A DNA stretch of 43,035 bases from a bacterium BMS3Abin08. Lineage in GTDB: Bacteria > Nitrospirota > Thermodesulfovibrionia > Thermodesulfovibrionales > JdFR-85. The stretch is taken from contig BDTA01000094.1 in assembly GCA_002897935.1 (NCBI GenBank), positions 1 through 43,035 of the forward strand. Direction: 5' to 3'. Position 1 is the stretch's first letter. Each line of letters begins with the position of its first letter. Below the pieces are notes generated by a model. It saw nothing but the letters and a program-made list of their open reading frames with translations. It ran no database searches and was not told where the DNA came from. Positions 23,547 through 32,395 of the stretch are shown in pieces. Both the position numbers and the translations under genes were made by a program.

Positions 23547-25345
23547 TGTATCTTACAATCAAGAATCTTTTCTCTCAACTCCAGTGCATCTTCTCTATCA
23601 GGCTCAAATATAAGGATTTTTTCAAGATCCTCCATGGCCTTATCCAACAGGCCAAGCCCACAGCACACTTCCGCACGTTTTAAAAGGACATTGATATCAA
23701 CCGGGTGAAGAGCTAAATACTCTTCAAGCAACTTCTTTGCCTTGTCAAGATTCCCTGCTTCAATGGCGGTCGTTACAGCACCGTCCAATCTCCGAACCTC
23801 AACCCCCGCCTTCTGTGCCTTTAACAGATATTGAAATACAAAGAGGTCCTTTAACTCCTCGGGGGTAAGCCCCCTCAAAGAGACCCTGCCAAAGGATATC
23901 TCGCCTGAAAGGGGATCTTTTAATAAATTATATGCCGGATCAATATTGGCAGTCAGCCCTGTAAGCTCAAACCCGGCATCTGCAAAGAGCTCTTCCATAT
24001 CTTTTTTAGTAAAAAATCTCAGATGGGTCCTATCAAGGATGCCGGAGTCTTCATATTTCCAGTATCCTTCAACCAGCATATTTATAATGCTATAGAATCT
24101 GATATTTGGAATACTCGCCACAACAACACCTGAAGCAGAAAGACTCTTCCTGAGTTTTCTTAATGTGGATAGAGGGTCTTTCAGATGCTCCAGTATGTCC
24201 GCTAAAATTATGCAATCAAAATATCCCTCACTAAACGGAAGTTCAATTTCTTCTATATCTCCACATAAAACCCCTGTCAGATTTTTTTCAGCTCTTTCGC
24301 ACACATCCGGGAAAATATCTACGCCAACTACTTCACCTGCACCCTTCTCCAAAAGCCTTCTGCCAAGGTAACCCTCTCCAGAGCCCACATGCAGGATTCT
24401 CTTTGCATCTTCCGGGATTATAGCCTCTACATCCTTTAGTTCAGCATGAAGGTAGTCAGCAGCCATTGAGTCTGTAGATGATATAGTTGATGATGGATTT
24501 AACGGTTTTATCCGGGGATTCGGCTGTTCCTTTTGCAATTGCATCCTGATATCATCAAATGTCTTTGTGATTGATTCATCAACACTATCTCTTGTAGAAC
24601 ATTCATTAAAAAGATGGTTCAACACAGAAACTACAGGGGCAATGTTATTACCAATAAAGTTGCCGTCAAAGTTATGATGTTTCATCTCCGGGTCTATAAA
24701 AGATTCTATTTCTTCCTTTACCTCCGGAAACGATCTTGATAGCTTGATATCTAAAGTACAGGTAATTTTGTCTATAACCTGTTTTGCATCCTTTAGCAGA
24801 TCATCATACCTTGAGAAGGTCCTTGGATAACCTCTGCTATAGTATTCTGCATTCAACATATATTTCATCCATAAATGCATCGATTTTCCAATGGAAAATC
24901 CATTTCTTTTTTTTAATGAATCAGCAACTTCCAATGGATTTCTTACAGAAATAATATAATGAGGTTTTAGGTTTAGTTCTTCAAATATTTTTTTCCAGAA
25001 AGGGAGTAATATACATAGGCGTGAATCCTTTATACCAAAAACCTCCGGTTTTTTAAATTCTTTGGCTATATTCTCTATTATTTCTTTTTTATAAACATTT
25101 AAACACTTTTGATTCCACCAATCTTCTGAAAACGAAAACAGATCATGCCATGATGAATTTAAACTCCTCAATATCTTTTCATTTACCTGCACTATGCTAT
25201 TATTTTCAAAAAATCCTTTTGGATTATCTTTCGCAGGATTCATTAAGTTTGAACCCAACTTTACACCCAAAATATTCAATACACCCATAAGAGTTGACGT
25301 CCCACTTCTATGCATTCCCAAAACTATTATACAGTCTTGCTTCAT
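23543..25345 (-). CDS. Sulfotransferase - SAM methyltransferase - TPR fusion
   Basis: 600 residues, ATG with GAGAGGGG upstream. Domain 1 (about 1-250) is a P-loop sulfotransferase: GMHRSGTSTLMGVL at 10-23 (5'-phosphosulfate loop) and ISVRNPLEVADSLKKR (3'-phosphate region). Domain 2 (about 315-470) is a class I methyltransferase: ILHVGSGEGYLGRRLLEKG, VVGVDIFPDV, FDCIILADILEHLKDP. Domain 3 (about 525-600) has two TPR-like helix pairs. It would use PAPS and S-adenosylmethionine to add sulfate and methyl groups, plausibly to the flagellar glycan, with the TPRs holding the partner. The sulfotransferase half is clearly more AT-rich than its neighbours, suggesting separate acquisition. Confidence 0.9.
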   Translation of the reverse strand: MKQDCIIVLGMHRSGTSTLMGVLNILGVKLGSNLMNPAKDNPKGFFENNSIVQVNEKILRSLNSSWHDLFSFSEDWWNQKCLNVYKKEIIENIAKEFKKPEVFGIKDSRLCILLPFWKKIFEELNLKPHYIISVRNPLEVADSLKKRNGFSIGKSMHLWMKYMLNAEYYSRGYPRTFSRYDDLLKDAKQVIDKITCTLDIKLSRSFPEVKEEIESFIDPEMKHHNFDGNFIGNNIAPVVSVLNHLFNECSTRDSVDESITKTFDDIRMQLQKEQPNPRIKPLNPSSTISSTDSMAADYLHAELKDVEAIIPEDAKRILHVGSGEGYLGRRLLEKGAGEVVGVDIFPDVCERAEKNLTGVLCGDIEEIELPFSEGYFDCIILADILEHLKDPLSTLRKLRKSLSASGVVVASIPNIRFYSIINMLVEGYWKYEDSGILDRTHLRFFTKKDMEELFADAGFELTGLTANIDPAYNLLKDPLSGEISFGRVSLRGLTPEELKDLFVFQYLLKAQKAGVEVRRLDGAVTTAIEAGNLDKAKKLLEEYLALHPVDINVLLKRAEVCCGLGLLDKAMEDLEKILIFEPDREDALELREKILDCKIQ

Positions 25346-25462
25346 TTAGCCCCTCTCGAATTAAATATTTGGTATCTGTAGTTCCATACTAAAGTATTTT
25401 AGGCCTAACCTTGCAAATTATATAACGCATCAGGTCTATCAGCCTTGATAAGTTATTTTATT

Positions 25463-25608
25463 TAGAGTCTGTGTATAAATTACAGTCATTTGTCATTCCC
25501 GCAATCCCGAATGCATTCGGGAGCCGGGAATCGTTCTTTAAGAAGGATTCCGGACAAGCCGGAATGACGGAATAACGACAACTGTTCGACATTTATACAC
25601 AGACTCTA
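25463..25608. repeat. TA-flanked inverted-repeat element, copy F; overlaps a stop codon
   Basis: Left end TAGAGTCTGTGTATAAAT, right end ATTTATACACAGACTCTA. The interior holds CCCGAATGCATTCGGG and GGATTCCGG...CCGGAATGAC palindromes. On the minus strand its last three bases are the TAG of the MAF-CgeB gene. The remainder of 25346-25462 shows only the upstream region of the sulfotransferase gene, with no promoter I can assign. Confidence 0.85.
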
Positions 25609-27294
25609 TTTATACCTGTTTTTCATAAAGTGAATCATGCTGTTAAGCCTGTGTCTGTATGTGTGTTCCCTGAGAATCCTCTCTCTGCCCTTTCGGGCGA
25701 TTACTTCCCTTTCTTTTGGATTGCGGAGATAAAACCTCAATAGATCGGGAATCTCACCCCTGTCTCTGTAAGTGACAACCTCTTTCCCTACATCAAAGAG
25801 TTCCTCTATCGCCTCCTGGTGGTCTGTCAGGAGAAAACTACCACATGCCGGAACATCAAAGACCCTCTGGTTTACAGATCCCAACATCTGAAGGCTTGTG
25901 GCATTAAAGTTTATCTTACAGGCATTATAAAAGACGGGGAGTTCATTGTAATAGTGCAGAGGGGGCTCAAGCCCGTATCCATCAGGCAGCAACTCCTTCC
26001 ATTGTTTATCTCCATAGATAACAGGGCTGAACTCTCTCAAAGCCTTTATACAGGAGAGGCGATAAAGCAACGTCGCCCTCCAGAGGACAGCAGCCTCGAA
26101 ATCAAGCTTTTCTTGAACCAAGAGGGAATTAAACATACCCAAATCTTCCCTTTTCAGAGTTGCCAGTACCGCATCAAAAAAAACCCTCTCTGAACTCAGA
26201 AGCAGTGATATCTTCTCAATGAGGCAATGGAGCCCTCCCGGAACCTTCTTCATGCTCTCCATTGCCGGGACCACCATGGAGTTGCCCACAAAAGCAACAT
26301 CGCACTGACTGCAACCGGGGCCTATCCTCCTGCCCCTTGCAGGCCTGAAGACCCTGTCGTCTGTGGCAAGCGGGAGGTATCGGACTGACTCAAAACCCAT
26401 TGCCTCCATATCCTGTATATACGCCCTGTCCCATAAAAAGAGGGAGACATAAGGGGATACATTTCTGTCAAAGGCCCTGACAATAAGGTTGGGACTGTCT
26501 ACGTACCATGATGCCAACGGCATATCTATTGATTTCAGGAAGGAGGTCAATACCCCATCCTCATCAAGACCTAAATGATTTATGGCAAGAATAAAATCAG
26601 GCTTAAACCTCAGTATCCCGTCAATCAACATAGAGACAACAACCTCACCGCTGTCTCCCTTGCTTACCGGCACCTTTATAACCTTATGGCCGAGGCGTAC
26701 AAGTGCACGCTCTATCTCACGGGTCAGGAAATAGCCAAAGTCAATCATTACAACACTGATGACATCTTCCCTGAACTTGGGATACCGCAATCTATCCCAC
26801 AGTTTTACAGCGATTGTGTTCTTCAATGAGGCAAAAACGGAATTATAGTAACCAGGGAAGGCAGACATGGCTGAGGACAGTGGAAAAACCTCTAACGGGA
26901 CCATCCCGAGCCTTACCTGATGTCTCGTGATCTCTTTAATCGCCTCTTTTAAAGGAAGACCAACCATGAATGTAATTCTTCCAGCAAGCCCGGATATCAC
27001 CCCATGCTCCTTTGCAAGCTCATATATCCCCGGCATTGCCTCGACCACCAGAATCTCCGCCTCAGGGAACCGCTGCACCAACTCCTTCAGATGATAACCA
27101 AGCCCCAGACCCAGGACCACCAGAATCCCCCTGCCGTCAAACCGAAAGGCATCAACAACGGCCGTTGCCTCGGCCTCCGGGTCATAGAGGCTGTGGAGGG
27201 TCTTTATTGATCCGTTATCACAGGTAACCCTTAATGAAAACTTACCGCTTTTTGTCGTCACCATAGATATATTATGAGATACAGATACCGGCAC
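25606..27294 (-). CDS. MAF-like domain + CgeB-type glycosyltransferase
   Basis: 562 residues, GTG start one base after the GT4 stop, with AAGGA eight bases upstream. The N-terminal part has LHSLYDPEAEA, VVLGLGLGYHLKELV and EILVVEAMPG, a pattern shared with part 2 of the protein at 19905 and with DUF115/MAF flagellin-modification proteins. The C-terminal part is CgeB/GT1-like: NQRVFDVPACGSFLLTDHQEA and REVIARKGRERILREHTYRHRL. MAF proteins attach nonulosonic acids to flagellin in other bacteria. Here the role could be recognition of the acceptor plus sugar transfer, which is inferred. The stop codon lies in the end of a dispersed repeat. Confidence 0.87.
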   Translation of the reverse strand: MPVSVSHNISMVTTKSGKFSLRVTCDNGSIKTLHSLYDPEAEATAVVDAFRFDGRGILVVLGLGLGYHLKELVQRFPEAEILVVEAMPGIYELAKEHGVISGLAGRITFMVGLPLKEAIKEITRHQVRLGMVPLEVFPLSSAMSAFPGYYNSVFASLKNTIAVKLWDRLRYPKFREDVISVVMIDFGYFLTREIERALVRLGHKVIKVPVSKGDSGEVVVSMLIDGILRFKPDFILAINHLGLDEDGVLTSFLKSIDMPLASWYVDSPNLIVRAFDRNVSPYVSLFLWDRAYIQDMEAMGFESVRYLPLATDDRVFRPARGRRIGPGCSQCDVAFVGNSMVVPAMESMKKVPGGLHCLIEKISLLLSSERVFFDAVLATLKREDLGMFNSLLVQEKLDFEAAVLWRATLLYRLSCIKALREFSPVIYGDKQWKELLPDGYGLEPPLHYYNELPVFYNACKINFNATSLQMLGSVNQRVFDVPACGSFLLTDHQEAIEELFDVGKEVVTYRDRGEIPDLLRFYLRNPKEREVIARKGRERILREHTYRHRLNSMIHFMKNRYK

Positions 27295-28542
27295 TTAGCT
27301 GTTCCTTTGCTGGTTTGCATAGATGGATTTATATTCTTTCTCATAAACATACGCCTCCTGTTCCACAGTCGGTATTATGTAGTTTTTTATATTATTTTTC
27401 AGCACATTTAGTATCTCCGGGTTGTTTATCAACATCTCAAGAGTTTCTTTCAAATGCCCGGATTTGCCTAATTGAAAAGTAAAACCATTGATCCCGTTTT
27501 TTATTTTTTCAGCCATCCCTCCAACATTAGAAGCTATTACCGGCACATTACAGGCAAGTGATTCATGCAATACCAGCGGATAATTTTCATACCAGAGTGA
27601 AGGTACGATAACAACGTCGACATTAGCAAGGATGTCCCCGATCTGGTTCTCGGAAAACACACTACAGAACTCGATCCTCTTATCATCCTTAGCCACATCC
27701 TTGATTGCATCGACATACAGCTGGTCGGTCCCTGAACCATACACTTTAAGAGAAACACCGTCTGCAGTTACCCTTTTAAAGGCGTCTATAAGAACATGAA
27801 CACCTTTATGATGATTAAACGACCCACCGTAAAAAAAAGTAAGCCTATCCTGTTTTTTATAAACTTTTTTGTTCTTTTTAATTTTCCCGTAGCTCATACC
27901 GTGATTTACAATGCCTACATTAAGATCTCTGATTTCTCTTCTAAACATGCTTGAAACGAACCTGGATGGAGATACAACCCTTTTTGCATCAAACAAAACA
28001 CCTCTTGCCGACTTTATTCTTTGAACAACTAATTCCCCTGGAATTTCAGGACAGAGTTTCCGACAGGCATCTCCATTCTCTGCACCTGCACATAAATCGC
28101 CTTCAGAAGTAAATAAAACAGCCTTGGGGCAAAGCAGCCAAAAATCCGTAAGTGTTGCGATATAGGGTATCCCGAACGACCTTACAACCTTTACAAATTC
28201 GCCTACTCTCATAGAATGCCCAACATGGACTATGTCCGGTTTTTCATTTGAAATTAAACTCTCCGCTGCCTCGGCCATGTCTTTATTTTGTAAACCATAC
28301 CCCAAATCCCCGGGAATTTCCTTATGCCTCAAAGCCACCACCGGGATTCCTTTATATAAAAATTCCTTAATCAGGATACTTCCATCACTCCGATCATAAA
28401 ACGAGTCCCCGTAAAAACTGTACGTGACAACCTTTACCTTATGTCCCAGCATTTGCATCATCATCGCCATGTTTAATACAAACTTCTCCGTCCCGGTATA
28501 ATACTCAGGATAAAACTGATGCACCAAATAAAGGACCTTCAT
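27295..28542 (-). CDS. Glycosyltransferase family 4
   Basis: 415 residues. The N-domain shows HQFYPEYYTGTEKFVLNMAMMM, typical of GT4/GT1 GT-B enzymes. The C-domain has LTFFYGGSFNHHKGVHVLIDAF, VVIVPSLWYENYPLVLHESLACNVPV (with the EX7E-like pair) and ASNVGGMAEKIKNG. A cysteine-bearing insert (CAGAENGDACRKLC) is seen in the relatives that carry LLCPKA just before it. It uses an unknown nucleotide sugar, retaining mechanism. It lies two bases downstream of the methyltransferase-GT2 gene and abuts the next gene, so it is part of one transcript. Confidence 0.92.
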   Translation of the reverse strand: MKVLYLVHQFYPEYYTGTEKFVLNMAMMMQMLGHKVKVVTYSFYGDSFYDRSDGSILIKEFLYKGIPVVALRHKEIPGDLGYGLQNKDMAEAAESLISNEKPDIVHVGHSMRVGEFVKVVRSFGIPYIATLTDFWLLCPKAVLFTSEGDLCAGAENGDACRKLCPEIPGELVVQRIKSARGVLFDAKRVVSPSRFVSSMFRREIRDLNVGIVNHGMSYGKIKKNKKVYKKQDRLTFFYGGSFNHHKGVHVLIDAFKRVTADGVSLKVYGSGTDQLYVDAIKDVAKDDKRIEFCSVFSENQIGDILANVDVVIVPSLWYENYPLVLHESLACNVPVIASNVGGMAEKIKNGINGFTFQLGKSGHLKETLEMLINNPEILNVLKNNIKNYIIPTVEQEAYVYEKEYKSIYANQQRNS

Positions 28543-28544
28543 AT

Positions 28545-31070
28545 TTAAACCCCCACGGTCAACTCTCTGTTGAAATCTTTTAATATTTCCTTTCTTTTGC
28601 TGTCAGGAGTTTTCAGATAACAGTATGCTGAATGTGCTCCCACCTGATATGCAAACGCCTTATAAATGCACGACTTGAAATCCTCAAGCAGATGGTCATC
28701 TATTAAATCATAGGTGTTTCTCATATACTCAAAGGCCGAACCGATAAAACCCTGCATCGCTTGAACAAGAATACTGTTAGAGGACCATTGATTTCTTTTG
28801 CTCTCATACCGGGAACAGATCCTGCCCAAAAAAGACCTGAATTCATTATCAACATATTGATTGTCAGCTACGCCGGCAGAGGCAGGATATCCATACTTCA
28901 CGGCCCTCTCAAATCTTTGAATAAAGATACCGGTAAAGGCCCCCATATTACAAGGGATATTTATAGCGCTTAGTTCTTCAGTTATAAGAGAACTTACAGC
29001 ATTGTACGTAAAAATAATATCCCTCATAAAATTCTCTATCCCAAGGGATACAGACGGCATTGGAAGGTCCGGGAAAATAGTCGCCAGGGACAAAGTGTCT
29101 ACGTACGCCCTCTTCAGGTGATAATATGCCGGTCTATTGTGAGAATGAATAACAGATGTAGAACCGAGAAAAGCAATTTTGAGGCCATCTCTTATAAGCC
29201 TTATCCCGAGATCCAGATCCTCTGCATAGTCGCGCCTGAACTTATACTTCTCAAAAACACTCCTCAATATAAGACAGGCTATATCAGATAACTGCCCGTT
29301 CTTTCTTAACGTTACGTAATTCTCCACCTCTGGTCGTGATAAAAGCCTGTCCCTTACATCCACCTCTAAAAATCTATAATGGTTCCGGGAGATAATCCTG
29401 TAGAACAAATCCGCATCCTCCCGTGGTGATTCCATACATGAAACAGCAACAGCTTCATTATTCTGTAATGCATTCAACATCTCATAAAGCCAGAAATCAG
29501 ATGACGGTAAGGCATCCTGAGTCATGAAAAGTATATACTTTCCAGAGGCTAACCCGGCTCCAAGGTTTCTTGCATAAGAATGGGAAAACCTCTCAGGGGT
29601 GATTTCCACTAACCTTGCATCGTGTTCTTTCACAAGTTCAAGGGTCTCATCGGTACTCCCCGAATCTACTACAATAACCTCTATATCCTTAATTCCTTTC
29701 TGGTTCCTGAGCATGGGCAGAAGAGTTACCAGGTCATTACCCGCATTTAATGTTGGTATTATAATAGAGACGGTCGCATCATCTGTGGGTTCTATTCTTT
29801 TCTCTTCGACATCCATCAAAGATATCTGTGGAACTTTAATATCTTTTTCACCTGTCAGGACCTTCAGCGTCTCAGACAACATTGCAAGGTTTGCCTTGGC
29901 CTCTTCATTGTCAGGATCAATTTCAAGTGCTTTTATAAAACAACCTCTGGCAGCATCATAATCTCCGGATTGAAAACCCAATACTCCGAGGTTGTTCAAT
30001 GCATCGGTGTTTTCGGGGTTTAACGACAGGGCTTTCTCAAAGAAACTTCCGGCACTCTCTATTAATCCGAGAGCGAAGCATAACTCACCTGTCTCCACTG
30101 ATAGTTTTGATGAACCCGCTTCCTTTTCAAGCCGCTTCAGTACCTTTCCCAGCGCCGGCAACACACCTTGTATTTTTTGTATCGAGCCCGACATCTCTTG
30201 TATGGTTGCTTCGAGGCCGGCGATTTGATCATTCTTATCCTGGATAACTGATTCAAAGCCGGCGATTTGATCGGTCTTATCCTTGATAACTGCTTCAAGG
30301 TCGGTGATTTGATCATCTTTATAGCAAATGAGGGTGTTGGAGATGTCTACAAGATGAGAGTTCCCTATGGCCCTGTCATGTTCCAAGACACAATCCGAGA
30401 CAACTGCTATAAAATACCTCGCCATCTTCTTTTCAGGTGACAAAAAATAAAACCCTTCATCACCTTTCTTTATCATAAAGTCTCTTGAAATCGTTGCGCC
30501 TTTATAAAGGGGGAACATATTTGAAGAAGAATAAACATTCTGACCATAAAAGAGGATATTCTTGAAGTTAGCGGTTAGGAGATTCTCAAACTCATCAAAA
30601 CCGAGTTCTTTAACATGGAATGGATTCTCGTATCCCGGTTCATCAGAATATACAGTCTTGTTAGGCGTTGAAACTATAAAGACACCCTCTTTTTTAAGCA
30701 ACCTCTTTGTCTGCTTCATTAATTCATCGTGTCCGGCTATATGCTCTAATGCCTCAAAGCAGACTATGACGTCAAACAGGCCCTCTCCCTCTACCGGCAC
30801 TTCCATCATAGAGCCTTTAATGAACTGAAGATTACCCCTTATATACTTGGAAGTGGCATGTCTTATAGCTGCATCATCTATGTCCACACCTAATACGGAA
30901 CCGGCATCCTCAGAGAGCATGAAACTCCCGTATCCCTCTCCGCATGCTAAATCCAGGACCTTTTTGTCTTTTACTAATTCCTCAGCAAACCTGTACCTGT
31001 GCAGGTGTTCATAATTTATTACCGGGTCTTTCTCCCACGGTACAAACCTCTCTCCCGTCGATTCAAGCAT
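28545..31070 (-). CDS. Methyltransferase - coiled coil - TPR - GT2 fusion
   Basis: 841 residues from ATG 31070 with AGGAG eight bases upstream; ATG 31091 is the longer option. Order: class I methyltransferase (about 30-200; VLDLACGEGYGSFML, LGVDIDDAAIRHA, FDVIVCFEALEHI); a coiled coil (about 245-290) made of three 14-residue repeats DQIxxLExxIxDK; TPRs (about 320-410; NTDALNNLGVLGFQSGDYDAA); and GT2 (about 430-680; VSIIIPTLNAGNDL, EVIVVDSGSTDETLEL), followed by a ~150-residue helical tail. It could methylate and extend the same glycan while the TPR binds a partner. It is the first large gene of the island, 53 bases after the TPR fragment. Confidence 0.9.
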   Translation of the reverse strand: MLESTGERFVPWEKDPVINYEHLHRYRFAEELVKDKKVLDLACGEGYGSFMLSEDAGSVLGVDIDDAAIRHATSKYIRGNLQFIKGSMMEVPVEGEGLFDVIVCFEALEHIAGHDELMKQTKRLLKKEGVFIVSTPNKTVYSDEPGYENPFHVKELGFDEFENLLTANFKNILFYGQNVYSSSNMFPLYKGATISRDFMIKKGDEGFYFLSPEKKMARYFIAVVSDCVLEHDRAIGNSHLVDISNTLICYKDDQITDLEAVIKDKTDQIAGFESVIQDKNDQIAGLEATIQEMSGSIQKIQGVLPALGKVLKRLEKEAGSSKLSVETGELCFALGLIESAGSFFEKALSLNPENTDALNNLGVLGFQSGDYDAARGCFIKALEIDPDNEEAKANLAMLSETLKVLTGEKDIKVPQISLMDVEEKRIEPTDDATVSIIIPTLNAGNDLVTLLPMLRNQKGIKDIEVIVVDSGSTDETLELVKEHDARLVEITPERFSHSYARNLGAGLASGKYILFMTQDALPSSDFWLYEMLNALQNNEAVAVSCMESPREDADLFYRIISRNHYRFLEVDVRDRLLSRPEVENYVTLRKNGQLSDIACLILRSVFEKYKFRRDYAEDLDLGIRLIRDGLKIAFLGSTSVIHSHNRPAYYHLKRAYVDTLSLATIFPDLPMPSVSLGIENFMRDIIFTYNAVSSLITEELSAINIPCNMGAFTGIFIQRFERAVKYGYPASAGVADNQYVDNEFRSFLGRICSRYESKRNQWSSNSILVQAMQGFIGSAFEYMRNTYDLIDDHLLEDFKSCIYKAFAYQVGAHSAYCYLKTPDSKRKEILKDFNRELTVGV
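30205..30330. repeat. Three tandem 42-bp units inside the methyltransferase-GT2 gene
   Basis: Units 30205-30246, 30247-30288 and 30289-30330 share the core CCGGCGATTTGATC..TCTTATCC. Each encodes 14 residues (two heptads) with DQI/GLE/VIQDK spacing, so copy-number change would lengthen the coiled coil by whole turns without a frameshift. Confidence 0.85.
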
Positions 31071-31123
31071 GGTTCTTTCTCCTGACAACATACCCGGCCG
31101 TTTTCCAACCCGGTCGATTACGA

Positions 31124-31348
31124 TTACTCCGGATTTGTTCTGCTTTGTCTGAAATCCGCACTCTTTAACTCTGAAAGCTTCCTCAAGTTTTCCAGCGCCT
31201 CGGTGAAATCGCTCTTCAATGAAACAGCGATCTTAAAGCAATTCTCCGCCTCAGCAAGCATCCCCATAGAAAACAATACGACACCCAGATTATTCCAGTT
31301 CTCATAGTTCGGAGTGCAGTTCGGAAGGAGAGACAGATAGAATTTCAA
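31124..31348 (-). CDS. Short TPR-repeat protein or gene fragment
   Basis: 74 residues from TTG 31348 with no ribosome site. The reading frame stays open upstream only to a TGA at about 31394. It has one clear TPR, NYENWNNLGVVLFSMGMLAEAENCFKIAVSLK, then a polar tail. It resembles the TPR segments found between methyltransferase and GT2 domains in the next gene. Its poor start and isolated single TPR suggest the 3' remnant of a longer gene, perhaps with a frameshift near 31395, where an ATG in another frame is present. The gap 31349-31563 shows nothing else recognisable. Confidence 0.4.
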   Translation of the reverse strand: MKFYLSLLPNCTPNYENWNNLGVVLFSMGMLAEAENCFKIAVSLKSDFTEALENLRKLSELKSADFRQSRTNPE

Positions 31349-31563
31349 TTCCGGACTTGCTGTTCTCCAATATTTGCGGCCTCCCTCTTCTCAACATATC
31401 TTCGATTTTACCCGCTTTCTCTTTCTATCCCTGCACTGCGCTAAGACGTGTATAATTTTCACATAAACCTATAAAGCAAATACCTTGCCACCTGAAGGTA
31501 TCTTGATATGAGTGGTTACGGCAGGGATTGAAGCAGAGGCAGGTTTTTGAAGATTCAGGGTTC

Positions 31564-31962
31564 TCAGATGCTAACTGATACTCTTTTACCTGTTTTATCC
31601 CAGGAGAGCGGCTTGCAAAAGCCCTTCTTTAGCTTATTTACCGCACTTAGCTTCCCGAGGGTTGAATCCATTTCCCCCCTGATGGCAGCCGTTATCTCTC
31701 TGTCGACAGAGAGGATTTCGGTCAGCAGGTCTCTTATGTTGCAGGAAATATTTTCCGCAGTATCTGATATCTTTTCCCCTGAATTGTCAAAAAGTCCGCC
31801 CTTAAGACTTGAAATGTCAACTTTTTGAATCCGATCTGCTACAGCCCTCCTCTTTTCCTGCAAATCAAGGGCATCCTCTACCCTTTCGTTTCTGAGCGCC
31901 TCCCTCTGGCATTTTGCAAGGTCGAGGAGTTCCTTTAAAAAACCCAAGACAGCGTTTTTCAT
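31564..31962 (-). CDS. FliT-like flagellar chaperone
   Basis: 132 residues from ATG 31962, which overlaps the fliS stop as ATGA. Entirely helical, with LGFLKELLDLAKCQREALRNERVEDALDLQEKRRAVADRIQKV, the pattern of FliT/FlgN-type export chaperones, and a basic C-terminus. FliT binds FliD and, in enterics, FlhDC. FlgN, which serves FlgK/FlgL, is the alternative, but the position right after fliD-fliS favours FliT. The similarity is of fold type and place rather than clear sequence, so no symbol is given. Confidence 0.7.
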   Translation of the reverse strand: MKNAVLGFLKELLDLAKCQREALRNERVEDALDLQEKRRAVADRIQKVDISSLKGGLFDNSGEKISDTAENISCNIRDLLTEILSVDREITAAIRGEMDSTLGKLSAVNKLKKGFCKPLSWDKTGKRVSVSI

Positions 31963-32375
31963 ACCCTGACCCCCATCCCTAAAGGCCGGCCTTCCACAGC
32001 AGGCCTGCAATGCTGATTCTTTTCAATATCCTTCCATGCATCCCTCAGGACATCGAGGACCTTTATTGCAACATCCATTGCATCCCTGTCATTCCTCATA
32101 TTTGCATGAAAGAGCCTGTCAAGGATAAAGTCATACAGCCTCTTGAGATTCGGGGAGATCTCCCCACCTGTCTCCATGTCGAGCGAACTTGAAAGCTCAC
32201 CGACTATGGAAGTAGCCTTCCCGATATACAGCCCCTTCGAGACAATATCCCCATCCTCAATACCCTGCAATGCCATCCGCATGAAGCTGATTGCTCCGTC
32301 ATAGAGCAAAGAGACTATCCTCACCTTGTCGGAAGTATTGATCTCCACCCTTCTGTACTCCATCGCACTGTTCAT
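31959..32375 (-). CDS. fliS: Flagellar export chaperone FliS (paralogue 2)
   Basis: 138 residues. VRIVSLLYDGAISFMRMALQGIEDGD, the SIVGELSSSLDMETGGEISPNLKRLYDFI segment and the final helix VLDVLRDAWKDI are classic FliS. It binds flagellin in the cytoplasm and prevents early polymerisation. AAGGAGGT lies eight bases before the ATG. It follows fliD by 20 bases and overlaps the FliT-like gene, the usual fliD-fliS-fliT order. It is the canonical copy, against the divergent one at 16294. Confidence 0.93.
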   Translation of the reverse strand: MNSAMEYRRVEINTSDKVRIVSLLYDGAISFMRMALQGIEDGDIVSKGLYIGKATSIVGELSSSLDMETGGEISPNLKRLYDFILDRLFHANMRNDRDAMDVAIKVLDVLRDAWKDIEKNQHCRPAVEGRPLGMGVRV

Positions 32376-32395
32376 CCTCTGTACCTCCTTGGTTT

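Noticed and set aside
31349-31563. Coding continuation upstream of the TPR fragment
   Set aside because: All frames on the minus strand have early stops, and no TPR-like residues appear above about 31394.
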